A DNA stretch of 64,000 nucleotides from Myxococcales bacterium (GTDB lineage Bacteria; Myxococcota; Myxococcia; Myxococcales; Myxococcaceae), in NCBI GenBank assembly GCA_016191815.1, contig JACPVI010000057.1, forward strand, positions 120,570-184,569, in the 5' to 3' direction. The translations under genes and the position numbers were made by a program. Shown here in pieces: positions 1-8,211 of this stretch. The notes under the pieces are model-generated. The model ran no database searches, had not been told where the DNA came from, and was given only the letters and a program-made list of their open reading frames with translations. Numbering within the stretch: position 1 is the first letter of the stretch; each line of letters opens with the position of its first letter.

Positions 1-14
1 AAGGGAGGGGTTCG

Positions 15-653
15 ATGTCTCCTGTGGCACTGCTCAAGGCGAGCGGCGTCTCCGCCCTCGCATGCGGGGCGCTCACCGCGGTCTTCTGGCTGCTCCACCC
101 GGCGGCGGGCGATCCCAAGGCCCCGAAGGATCCCGCCTATTACGAGGCGGTCGCCTCGGGTCGGTTTCAAGGGGTGAACGCCCTCTTCGTGCTGGTCCTG
201 GTGCTCTCCCTGTTGGCGCTCTTGGGCTTCTACTTCCGCCAGCGCGAGGCGTCGGGCGCGCTCGGAATGATCGGCTTCGTCCTGGGATTCATCGGCACCG
301 CGCTGTTCATCGGCGCCGGAGTCTTCTCCGCTTTCGTGGCGCCGGTGCTCGCCGCCTCCGAGGCCACACGGCCGCTCCTCGACGAGAAGGGGCCCCTCTT
401 GGGTGGACCGATGGCCGGCTTGTTCGCCGGCTCAGGATTGCTCTTCGCCCTCGGCTACGTGCTGTTCGGGGTGGCCACCTTCCGGGCCGCGGTGCTGCCG
501 AAGTGGGCCGGGCTGCTCCTCGTCGCCAGCTCGCCGATCCTCGGCCTGAGCCCGCTCATGCCGCTCATCGCCCGGGAAATCGGCTCCGCAGTGTTCGGCG
601 TGGCCAACATCTGGCTTGGCCTGGCAAATCTCAAGGCCCGGCCTCCTTCATGA
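15..653 (+). CDS. Small polytopic membrane protein, function unknown
   Basis: A 212-residue, very hydrophobic protein with about six predicted membrane segments (roughly residues 7-28, 55-75, 83-110, 130-155, 163-180 and 185-205). The start is supported by a strong purine-rich ribosome site (GGAGGGG) five bases upstream of ATG. The layout of short hydrophobic helices with a few charged loops resembles DUF4386-type integral membrane proteins, but I cannot assign a family with confidence. The next gene begins six bases after its stop and is also a membrane protein, so the two are probably co-transcribed. No catalytic motif is visible. Confidence 0.75.
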   Translation: MSPVALLKASGVSALACGALTAVFWLLHPAAGDPKAPKDPAYYEAVASGRFQGVNALFVLVLVLSLLALLGFYFRQREASGALGMIGFVLGFIGTALFIGAGVFSAFVAPVLAASEATRPLLDEKGPLLGGPMAGLFAGSGLLFALGYVLFGVATFRAAVLPKWAGLLLVASSPILGLSPLMPLIAREIGSAVFGVANIWLGLANLKARPPS

Positions 654-659
654 GGCGGC

Positions 660-1568
660 ATGCGGCTGCGCACCTCCCAGGCACTCCGGTTGGGCTTGCT
701 CCAGGCGGTTTCGCTCTGGCCCGCGGCCATCGCCGCCTCCCTGGCCGGAGCCGCCGAGGCGCTCGCCGGGACCATCGCCTCGGTCGGCCTTTTGGCCTGG
801 CTGTCGGACCAACAGGCGGTGGGGAAGGCCGCGATAGGTGGCGCGGTGGTTGCGCTGCTGGCTTCGAAGATCGCCTTCTCGCTCGCGGCCGGTGCCGCCC
901 TTCGCCAGGGCACGGAGCGGATGCGGCTTTTGGCGCCCCGGCCATTCCTCGCCGAGGCCCTCGCCGCCGCGAGGCGAGCGCTGGAGTTCGTGGCCTGGTC
1001 CTTCCCACTCGCGCTGCTCGCCTCGGGGTGGCGGTGGTTGGCCCTCGCCGCGACATCGTGGGCCTACCTCGATGCGCTCTCCGAGGGCTCCCACGGCTTC
1101 CTCGCCTCCGCCTCGCTGGCGATGGCGCTGGCTCTGCTCCTGCCGGTGGCGATCGCCTTCGCCCTCTGGCTCCGGCTGGCGTTCGTGCGCTGCGTCTCGC
1201 GTGACGAGGGGCCCCTCGTGGCCCTTTTCGAGGCCGCCGGCTCGCTCTGGCGGAGGCCCTGGCCGTTCCTCCTGATTCTGCTGGTGACCGGCGCCCTCGC
1301 CGCCGCGGCCGAGCTCACGCTCGCCGGCGTGGCCGGCTCGTTCGGCTCGGGGTTAGGGTCGCCCCAATCGCTCGCCATCGCTGGGGATGCGGTGGGCGGC
1401 GTGCTGGCGGCATTCGCGGTCGCTCTGCTGGAGCTGGCCACGCTGCAAGCCTTCCTCGCCCTGGATCTCGACGAGCGAGGCGAGTTTCCGAAGCCTCCGG
1501 CGATCGTCCAGGCCGCGCCGGTGGCTCCCGCCGCGGTGGTCGAGGCGCTGCCCGTGCCTCCGGGCTAG
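660..1568 (+). CDS. Polytopic membrane protein, function unknown
   Basis: A 302-residue integral membrane protein with about six hydrophobic stretches (near residues 10-50, 65-90, 110-140, 145-175, 190-225 and 240-270) and a Pro/Ala-rich C-terminal tail. It follows the preceding membrane-protein gene by six bases, suggesting one operon. I recognise no family motif. Codon positions show the strong GC3 bias expected of real genes here, and overlapping frames on both strands do not encode recognisable domains. Confidence 0.7.
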   Translation: MRLRTSQALRLGLLQAVSLWPAAIAASLAGAAEALAGTIASVGLLAWLSDQQAVGKAAIGGAVVALLASKIAFSLAAGAALRQGTERMRLLAPRPFLAEALAAARRALEFVAWSFPLALLASGWRWLALAATSWAYLDALSEGSHGFLASASLAMALALLLPVAIAFALWLRLAFVRCVSRDEGPLVALFEAAGSLWRRPWPFLLILLVTGALAAAAELTLAGVAGSFGSGLGSPQSLAIAGDAVGGVLAAFAVALLELATLQAFLALDLDERGEFPKPPAIVQAAPVAPAAVVEALPVPPG

Positions 1569-1652
1569 ATCTCGACGATGGGTGAGATCGGCAGGGTCGA
1601 GTCAAGTCTCGCCGAGGGGACCTGCGACACGCCGCGGAAAAGCCAGGTTCGG

Positions 1653-1739
1653 GACCGGGACCGCGTTCAGCTCCGGGGACGGGAAGGGCACGGGGACGGC
1701 GGCGGGCACGTGCACGTGAACCGCTTGTCGGTCCCGGTC
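1653..1739. repeat. 11-bp inverted repeat in intergenic GC-rich segment
   Basis: GACCGGGACCG at 1653-1663 and its exact complement CGGTCCCGGTC at 1729-1739 flank a 65-bp region rich in GGGACGG/GGGCACGG motifs. It lies between a membrane-protein gene and a histidine-kinase gene, upstream of the preferred kinase start. It could be a REP-like intergenic palindrome; no function can be read from the sequence. Confidence 0.5.
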
Positions 1740-1763
1740 GTCAACGCACTCCGGCTCCGTCCT

Positions 1764-1791
1764 TTGGCTCGGCGCGGAGGGGGCGTACACT
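1764..1791 (+). promoter_or_regulatory. Candidate sigma70-type promoter for hybrid kinase, possibly leaderless
   Basis: TTGGCT at 1764-1769 and TACACT at 1786-1791 are separated by 16 bp. The predicted transcription start would be within a few bases of the TTG codon at 1800 that best begins the downstream receiver domain, so the message may be leaderless. This is a visual match only. Confidence 0.4.
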
Positions 1792-1799
1792 CGGGCCGC

Positions 1800-4700
1800 T
1801 TGCCTGAACCTCGCTACACCATCCTCGCGGTGGACGACGAGGCAGACGTCCGCGACATCGTCGCCCGCTCCTTCGAGCGGCGGTACAACGTCTTCACCGC
1901 CGCCTCCGGGGCCGAGGCCCTGGCGATCCTCCGCTCCAAGAGCGTCGACCTTCTGATCACCGACCAGAAGATGCCGGAGATGACCGGGGTCGAGCTGGTC
2001 GCGGCGGCGCGGGCCGGGGGCATCGACATCACCGCCATCCTCCTCACCGCCTACACCGACCCGCAGGACATCATCGCCGCGATCAACCGGGGCCAGGTCT
2101 ACCGCTACCTCACCAAACCCTGGGACGTGAACGAGCTCTTGATCACCGTCCGCAACGCGCTCGAGTACGTCCAGCTCCGCCGCGACAAGGACCGGCTGCT
2201 CGCCCAGACGCGGAAGCGGGTGGAGGCGCTCTCGGTGCTCTACGAGGTGAGCCACCAGAGCGCCGGCGACACCCCCACCTACGACGCGATCATCGACCGG
2301 GTCCTCACCGCGGTGGGCCGGGTGCTCCCCCACGACTGCGGCGCGGCGCTGGTGGCGGTGAGCGAGTCGCGCACCGCCACCTTGAGGCTGCGCTGCAACA
2401 GCGCGGTCTCCGACAAGGGCCTGCTCGCGGTGAAGGAGACCGTCCTCGCCGCCCACCGCAAGAGCGCCGGCGTCCTGTTGCCAGAGGACCGCATCGTCAC
2501 CCGGGTGAGCGGCAACCGCAGCCCCGAGCCCACCGCCACCAGCGCCTTCGCGAGCGAGCTGACGGTGCCGCTGGTGGCCTCTGGCAAGCCGGTGGGCACC
2601 CTTTCGCTGTTCTCCACCCAGGTGGGCGCCTATTCGGCGGAGGACGGAGAGCTGCTCGACGTCCTCGCCAACCAGACCACCGACGCCATCCAGTCGCTCC
2701 GCGCCTCCGAGGACGAGGCCCGCCGCCGCATCGAACGGATGGTCGAGGCGATGGCCGACGGGGTGCTCCTCACCGACGAGAAGAACGAGGTTTTGGTGAT
2801 CAACTCGGCGACGCGAAGGGTGTTGGGGCTCGCCAGCGCCGAGGAGCTGACCGGCCGCCACCTCCAGGAGACTTTGGGTTTCACCCCCTTCGAGCTGGTG
2901 CGCAACTGGGAGTACGGCGGTGCGCAGGTGATCCGCGAGGAGCTGAAGCTGCGCGACCGCACCATCCACACCACCATCAGCCCGGTGGCCGGCGCCGGCG
3001 GCAGCTTGCGCGGAGTGGTGGTGGTGCTCCGGGACATCACCGAGCAGAAGCTGCTCGAGGAGCGGAAGGACGAATTCGTCTCCATGGTGAGCCACGAGCT
3101 GCGCACCCCGCTCACCTCCATCACCGGCGCCCTGGACCTGGTCCTCAACCAGCTCACCGGCAGCATCAACGAGCGCCAGGCCCGCTACCTCGGCATGGCG
3201 CGGGAGTCCGCCGAGAAGCTGAACGCCATCGTCGACGACCTGCTCGACCTCTCCAAGTTCGCCAAGGGCCGGCTGCGGATGAACTTCGAGGTCTGCCACC
3301 TCGACGACCTGGTCCAGCGAGCGGTGGAGAAGTACGGGGCGGCGTTCCTGGAGAAGCGGATCCGCGCCTCGGTGCAGCTGCCGGAGAAGCCCCTGCGAGT
3401 GTTGGCCGACCCGAACCGGCTCCACCAGGTGCTCAACAACCTGCTCACCAACGCGGTGAAGTTCGCCCCCGAGGGTGGCGAGCTCCAAGTACATCTGCGG
3501 GGAAACGCCGCCGCCCCCGGCTTCGCGACCCTCTCGATGTGGAACTCCGGAGATCCGATTCCCGAGGGAGACCTGGAGCGGATCTTCGACAAGTTCGAGC
3601 AGGCCCGCACCAACCGCACCCGGACCGTGCGCGGCACCGGGTTGGGCCTGGCCATCTCCCGCAGCATCGTCGAGTCGCACGGGGGCCGGATCTGGGCCGA
3701 GCCATGCTCCGACGGTGCGCGCTTCGTGGCGGTCCTCCCGGTGGAGCCCGCCCCGGAGCTGGTCAAGCCGGAAGGCGAGGCGCCGCGCCCCGCCCAAAGC
3801 GCGATGCGGGGCACGGTGCTGGTGGTGGAGGACGAGGCGGAGATTGCCTACATCCTCAAGGCGATGCTCCTACCATGCGGCTATCGCGCCACCATCGCTC
3901 GCAACGCCGAGGAGGCCCTGGCGATCGCCCGGAAGATCCGGCCGGACATGATCACCCTGGACGTCCGGCTTCCCGACGTGGACGGGTTGAGGCTCGCGGA
4001 GATCTTCCGGCACGACCCGGACACCTCTTCTTCGCCCCTGGTGGTGATCTCCGCCTTCGACGAGCGGGAGCGCGCGTTCAAGGCCGGGGTGAGCGCCTTT
4101 CTCCAGAAGCCGATCGAGACCGACAAGCTCAGGGCCACCATCGAGTCGTTGGTGCGGGGCCGGCTGGGCAAGAAGCAGGGCCGCGCCCTGGTCATCGACG
4201 ACGATCCGGCGGTCCGGTCGATCTGCGAGGAGGTCTTGCGGAACTCGGGCTACGAGGTGGAGGGCTCCCAGACGCTGGCGGAGGCGCGGGAGGCGATCCG
4301 GGTGCGGCGGCCGGACGTGCTCTTGCTCGACATCGTGATGCCCGACGGCGACGGCCTGGTCTTCTTCGAGGAGCTGAAGGCCGAGCGCGCCTCCAGCCGG
4401 CTCTCGGTGATCTTCATCTCCGCGAAGACCGAGACCTCGGCGAAGATCCGGGCCCTCAAGCTGGGGGGCGACGACTACCTCACCAAGCCCTTCGACGCGC
4501 TCGAGCTGGTGGCCCGGGTGGAGTCGGTGATGCGGCGCAAGGAGCGGGAGTTCGGCGCCTCCCCCACCACCCAGCTCCCGGGCTCGGCGGCGATCGAGCG
4601 CGAGGTGTCGCGCCGGCTGGCCGAACAGCGCGCCTTCGCCTTCTGCTACCTCGACCTGGACAACCTCAAGGCCTACAACGACTACTACGGCTTCGCGAAG

Positions 4701-5120
4701 GCAGACGGGGTGGTGCGGCAGACCGGCGACCTGATGCGGGAGATCATCGCCCAGGCGGGGGCTCCCAGCGACTTCCTCGGCCACGTCGCCGGTGACGACT
4801 TCGTCTTCGTCACCGAGGCCTCCACGGTGGACGCGATATGCCAGAGCGCGATCGAGGCGTTCGACCGCATCATCCCGCTCTACTACGACCGGCAGGACCG
4901 CGAGCGCGGGTACATCGAGGCCGAGGACCGCTTCGGTGAGCGGCGCCGCTTCCCGATCATGAGCGTGTCCATCGCGGCGGTGATGTGCGACGGGGCCTCG
5001 GCGGATCACTCCGAGCTGGCCCGGCTGGCCGCGGATCTGAAGAAGCGCGCCAAGGCGGTGCAGGGCTCGGTGTACCTGCGCAGCGACCGCGTCCCCAAGG
5101 TACGCTCGGCCGCCGGATGA
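1800..5120 (+). CDS. Hybrid sensor kinase: REC-GAF-PAS-HisKA-HATPase-REC-REC-GGDEF
   Basis: A multidomain cytoplasmic signalling protein of about 1106 residues. In order: receiver (about 5-120, phospho-acceptor Asp near 55, lysine in YLTKP), GAF (about 140-300), PAS (about 310-415), HisKA with the H-box SHELRTP (His near 432), HATPase (N-box NNLLTNAVKFA, GTGLGLA G-box), two further receivers (about 672-785 and 798-910), and a C-terminal GGDEF-like domain whose signature reads AGDDF. No membrane segment is seen, so input probably comes through the first receiver, GAF and PAS. The frame stays open to an ATG at 1578, but residues upstream of 1800 are low-complexity and Arg-rich, so I chose the TTG at 1800, directly ahead of the receiver fold. 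The stop overlaps the start of the next kinase by ATGA, implying translational coupling. AGDDF departs from GG(D/E)EF, so cyclase activity is uncertain. Confidence 0.88.
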   Translation: MPEPRYTILAVDDEADVRDIVARSFERRYNVFTAASGAEALAILRSKSVDLLITDQKMPEMTGVELVAAARAGGIDITAILLTAYTDPQDIIAAINRGQVYRYLTKPWDVNELLITVRNALEYVQLRRDKDRLLAQTRKRVEALSVLYEVSHQSAGDTPTYDAIIDRVLTAVGRVLPHDCGAALVAVSESRTATLRLRCNSAVSDKGLLAVKETVLAAHRKSAGVLLPEDRIVTRVSGNRSPEPTATSAFASELTVPLVASGKPVGTLSLFSTQVGAYSAEDGELLDVLANQTTDAIQSLRASEDEARRRIERMVEAMADGVLLTDEKNEVLVINSATRRVLGLASAEELTGRHLQETLGFTPFELVRNWEYGGAQVIREELKLRDRTIHTTISPVAGAGGSLRGVVVVLRDITEQKLLEERKDEFVSMVSHELRTPLTSITGALDLVLNQLTGSINERQARYLGMARESAEKLNAIVDDLLDLSKFAKGRLRMNFEVCHLDDLVQRAVEKYGAAFLEKRIRASVQLPEKPLRVLADPNRLHQVLNNLLTNAVKFAPEGGELQVHLRGNAAAPGFATLSMWNSGDPIPEGDLERIFDKFEQARTNRTRTVRGTGLGLAISRSIVESHGGRIWAEPCSDGARFVAVLPVEPAPELVKPEGEAPRPAQSAMRGTVLVVEDEAEIAYILKAMLLPCGYRATIARNAEEALAIARKIRPDMITLDVRLPDVDGLRLAEIFRHDPDTSSSPLVVISAFDERERAFKAGVSAFLQKPIETDKLRATIESLVRGRLGKKQGRALVIDDDPAVRSICEEVLRNSGYEVEGSQTLAEAREAIRVRRPDVLLLDIVMPDGDGLVFFEELKAERASSRLSVIFISAKTETSAKIRALKLGGDDYLTKPFDALELVARVESVMRRKEREFGASPTTQLPGSAAIEREVSRRLAEQRAFAFCYLDLDNLKAYNDYYGFAKADGVVRQTGDLMREIIAQAGAPSDFLGHVAGDDFVFVTEASTVDAICQSAIEAFDRIIPLYYDRQDRERGYIEAEDRFGERRRFPIMSVSIAAVMCDGASADHSELARLAADLKKRAKAVQGSVYLRSDRVPKVRSAAG

Positions 5121-7036
5121 GGCTGTACCACAAGCTGGTCCTCTTCATGCTCGCGGCCACCGTGCTGCCGCTGGCCTCGGTGGGTTTCTGGCTGCTAAGG
5201 GAGAGCGAGCGGGAGCTGGGCCGGCGCATCGCCCAGGAGCAGCGAGCGGTGGCCGCCGCCGCCGCGGAGGGCACCGCGCACGAGCTGCTCTCGGCGGTCA
5301 ATGCCCTGGGGAGATCGGTGGCGCTCTTCCGCGCCTCCAGCGCCACTGTCGAGGAGCGAAAGGGCCTGGTCTCGCTCATGTACGCCCAGTCCCCGATGGT
5401 CTCCGCGGCGGTCTGGATCGAGCCGAACAGCCCGCCCCTGCCGGTCTTCTTCGCCAAGGGCCAGGGCGGCCACCCCGGCTTCGAGCCGAAGGGCGGGCTC
5501 GAGCGCCTCTTCTCGGCGATTCCCCCCGCGGCGCTGGCCGGGATGAGGAGGGGCGAGGTGGCGCTCTCGCCGGGCTACCCGCACTCCTTGGGGCAGATGG
5601 GGGCGCTGGCGGTGGCGCTCAAGCTGGACGACGGGCCGATCGCGCCGTACGCGCTGGTGGAGCTGGGCCTCTCATCGATCGAGCGGGAGCTTGCGGGGCG
5701 GGCGGCGTCTTTGGGCAGGCTGGATCTGGTCGACGGCGCCGGCATGGTGCTCGCCTCCTCGGAGCCAATGCGGAGGCTGAGGCCGCTCGAGGCGGACGCC
5801 TGGCAGGCCGCCTCGCGCGGGCTGGCCGGCGAGCCGGCCGCGACGTTCCTGCTCGGCGAGGGCCGCCTTAGGAGGCAAGTGTCGGTGGCAACGGTGCCCG
5901 ATCAGCTCGGCCTCATCGCGGTCTCCTCGGTGGAGGAGGCGGTGGCGCTGGCGCCGGTGCGGGCGCTCAGGCGAACGGTGCTCCTCGCGGTGGGCGGGGC
6001 GCTCGGCCTGCTCCTGGCGCTGGGGCTCCTCTTCACCCGGAAGCTCAATTCGCGGCTGGCCAAGGTGGCGGACGGGGCGATGGCCTACGCCAAGGGGGAG
6101 CTGTCCAGGCGGATTTCGATGGAGGGCGCCGACGAGCTGACCGAGCTTTCCGACACCTTCAACAAGATGGGAGCCGAGCTGGAGGCGGCGCGGGCCAGGC
6201 TCACCCGCTGGAACGACGAGCTCAAGGCGCGCGTGGAGGAGGCCACCGCCGACCTCAAGGCCGCCCAGGAGAAGCTGCTCGAGGCGCAGAAGATGGCCGC
6301 GGTGGGCCAGCTCGGGGCGGGGGTGGCGCACGAGATCAACAACCCCTTGTGCGGCATCCTCGGCAACGCCCAGCTGCTCATGCTGGATCACCAGGAGGGC
6401 GATCCCGACTTCGAGACGCTCTCCCGGATCGAGCAGAGCGCCAAGCGCTGCAAGGACATCACCCAGAGCCTCTTGCGCTTCGCCGAGTCGCAGGGGAGGG
6501 CGGAGCTGCGCTCGTGCGATCTGAACGCGGTGGTGCGCGACGCGGTGGCCAAGGACCACCGGCAGAACGGAGGCGAGGGCGTGGAGGCGAAGTCGAGCCT
6601 CCAGTCGGGCTCGCTGATGGTGTTCGGCGACCCTGGCCTGCTCTCCCAGGTCGTCTCGGCGCTGTTGTCGAACGCGCGGATCGCCATGGCCAAGAGCGAG
6701 CGGAAGGAGCTGTCGGTCTGCACCCGGGAGCAGGGAGCCGAGGTCCACCTCGAGGTGCAGGACACCGGCAAGGGCATCAAGCCGGAGCACCTCCCCCGCA
6801 TCTTCGAGCCGTTCTTCACCACCAAGGACGTCTGGTCGAACCTGGGGCTTGGGCTGTCCATCGCCTACCGGGTGATGCAGGAGCACGGGGGACGCGTGGA
6901 GGTGGCGACCGAGTTGGGCCAGGGGAGCACCTTCACCGTCAAGCTTCCCAGGCTCACCGGCGCCGAGCGGGCGCAGGAGCCGAGGCAGGCCCGGCCGACC
7001 TCGGTGGGAGGCCAGGGAGCCGGCATCACTGGATAA
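5117..7036 (+). CDS. Membrane sensor histidine kinase (HAMP, HisKA, HATPase)
   Basis: A 639-residue protein starting at the ATG that overlaps the previous stop. It has an N-terminal membrane segment (residues 8-28), an extracytoplasmic sensor region to about 285, a second membrane segment (about 289-310), a HAMP-like linker, a coiled-coil stretch rich in Ala/Glu/Lys, then HisKA with HEINNP (His 405) and HATPase ending with FFTTKDVWSNLGLGLSIAY. HEINNP and FFTTK are typical of NtrB/HPK4-type kinases, which usually pair with NtrC-like or stand-alone receivers. No classical output regulator is adjacent; the preceding gene carries three receivers and is the most likely partner. The sensory ligand cannot be predicted. 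Confidence 0.88.
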   Translation: MRLYHKLVLFMLAATVLPLASVGFWLLRESERELGRRIAQEQRAVAAAAAEGTAHELLSAVNALGRSVALFRASSATVEERKGLVSLMYAQSPMVSAAVWIEPNSPPLPVFFAKGQGGHPGFEPKGGLERLFSAIPPAALAGMRRGEVALSPGYPHSLGQMGALAVALKLDDGPIAPYALVELGLSSIERELAGRAASLGRLDLVDGAGMVLASSEPMRRLRPLEADAWQAASRGLAGEPAATFLLGEGRLRRQVSVATVPDQLGLIAVSSVEEAVALAPVRALRRTVLLAVGGALGLLLALGLLFTRKLNSRLAKVADGAMAYAKGELSRRISMEGADELTELSDTFNKMGAELEAARARLTRWNDELKARVEEATADLKAAQEKLLEAQKMAAVGQLGAGVAHEINNPLCGILGNAQLLMLDHQEGDPDFETLSRIEQSAKRCKDITQSLLRFAESQGRAELRSCDLNAVVRDAVAKDHRQNGGEGVEAKSSLQSGSLMVFGDPGLLSQVVSALLSNARIAMAKSERKELSVCTREQGAEVHLEVQDTGKGIKPEHLPRIFEPFFTTKDVWSNLGLGLSIAYRVMQEHGGRVEVATELGQGSTFTVKLPRLTGAERAQEPRQARPTSVGGQGAGITG

Positions 7037-7066
7037 GGCCTGCTCCGAAGGTGACCCGGCGCCGCG

Positions 7067-8011
7067 ATGCCCCTAACATCCTCCCCCGGCATGTCCGGCC
7101 GAGCGCGCAAGGGAGCCTGGGTGTTCTACCTCGCGGTGGGGCTCATCCTGCTCGCCTTGCCGCTCGCCTACGTGCTCTTGCTCGAGCAGGAGGCCCCTGA
7201 CCTGCCCGCGCCGAGCCGCCCGCCTCAGGAGCTCAAGCTCAAAGCGGCCCAGGGCTCGGTGCAGGTGCGCAAGGGCAACGGGGAATGGATGGCGGCCCAG
7301 GTTGGCGAGCTCCTCCGCTCTTCGGACGGAGTGCGCACCGCGGACGGTAGCTACGCGGTGCTGGTCGGCGGCGAGATGTACGAGGTGACGATGGAGCCCG
7401 GCACCGAGGTGTCGGTGGGAGAGCTCAGCGACTCCATCTCCCGCCTGATGCTCGCCAACGGCATGGCCACCGCCAAGGTGAAGGGCAAGGGCAAGCACAC
7501 CTTCGAGGTGAAGTCCTCCACCGGAGACGCGCTGGCCCGCACCGGCGACGGCACCTTCTCCATCTCCTCCAACGGGGCGGGGACGGTGGCGGTCGGCACC
7601 CGCGAGGGCGAGGTGCAGTTCTTGGGCAGCGGGAAGATAGTGATCGTCCGCGCCGGCCAGCAGTCGATCATCCGCCCCGGCCAGGGGCCCACCGAGCCGA
7701 CCGAGATCCCCTCCAGCCTGCTGCTCAAGGTGGACCTGCCCAAGGAGCCGGTCGTCTCCAGCCCCAAGCTTGTGGTGGCCGGCCAGGTCGAACCGGGCTC
7801 TCACCTTCAGATAGCGGAGAAGACGGTGCGTGTCGGGCCGGATGGGCGCTTCTCGCACACCCTTCGGCTCGCCGAAGGAGCCAACCAGGTAGGAGTCAAG
7901 GCTAAGTCGGTGGGAGCTCTGACGGCGGAGTCCCACCACCAGCCCCGACTGGATACCAGGGTCGAAGCCACCAGCATTGATCCGAACCTCTGGGGCTCGC
8001 CGGGACCTTGA
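7067..8011 (+). CDS. FecR-like membrane-anchored protein
   Basis: A 314-residue protein with one N-terminal membrane segment (residues about 17-36) and a periplasmic region. The middle part resembles the FecR fold: a repeated beta-rich pattern with KAAQGSVQVRKG near the start and later variants of TAKVKGKGKHTFEVKSS and VAVGTREGEVQF. The C-terminal third looks like a further Ig-like or carbohydrate-type beta module. FecR-like domains often sense or transmit envelope signals or bind surface polymers. The start is uncertain: ATG 7067 and ATG 7091 both precede the membrane segment and neither has a clear ribosome site. It follows the kinase pair by 30 bp and may share their transcript. Confidence 0.7.
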   Translation: MPLTSSPGMSGRARKGAWVFYLAVGLILLALPLAYVLLLEQEAPDLPAPSRPPQELKLKAAQGSVQVRKGNGEWMAAQVGELLRSSDGVRTADGSYAVLVGGEMYEVTMEPGTEVSVGELSDSISRLMLANGMATAKVKGKGKHTFEVKSSTGDALARTGDGTFSISSNGAGTVAVGTREGEVQFLGSGKIVIVRAGQQSIIRPGQGPTEPTEIPSSLLLKVDLPKEPVVSSPKLVVAGQVEPGSHLQIAEKTVRVGPDGRFSHTLRLAEGANQVGVKAKSVGALTAESHHQPRLDTRVEATSIDPNLWGSPGP

Positions 8012-8051
8012 CTGCCGAGCAGGCAAGCCTCATAATCGAAACCGCCTCTGC

Positions 8052-8138
8052 CTGTATAAGGGCAATCCCGAGCGAAAGCCCGGGTGCGCAAAGCTGCGGA
8101 GCCTGACGTTTGGCTGGCCGTGGCTGCCGTGGGTGAGA
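8052..8138 (+). promoter_or_regulatory. Candidate GEMM-type (c-di-GMP-I/cGAMP) riboswitch
   Basis: The leader of the next secreted-protein gene contains AAGGGCAA (8058-8065), then a hairpin CCCGAGC-GAAA-GCCCGGG (8067-8084) with one A-C mismatch and a GNRA loop, then GCGCAAAGC (8086-8094), then a second imperfect stem built from AGCC and GGCT ending in GGCTGCCG. This order (GGGCAA, GAAA-capped stem, G-CGCAAAGC, second stem, GGCTGCCG) matches the GEMM aptamer layout as I know it. The 5' closing strand is less clear. It lies about 75 bases before the start of a cell-surface protein gene, a usual position and target for such riboswitches. Ligand (c-di-GMP or 3',3'-cGAMP) is not assigned. Confidence 0.6.
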
Positions 8139-8211
8139 GTGTGGCGTCGCGAAGGGTCTCACGGCTCCTTGTCCAGAGGGGGTGGGACTTTCGAGTTTCC
8201 AGGGACTGAAA

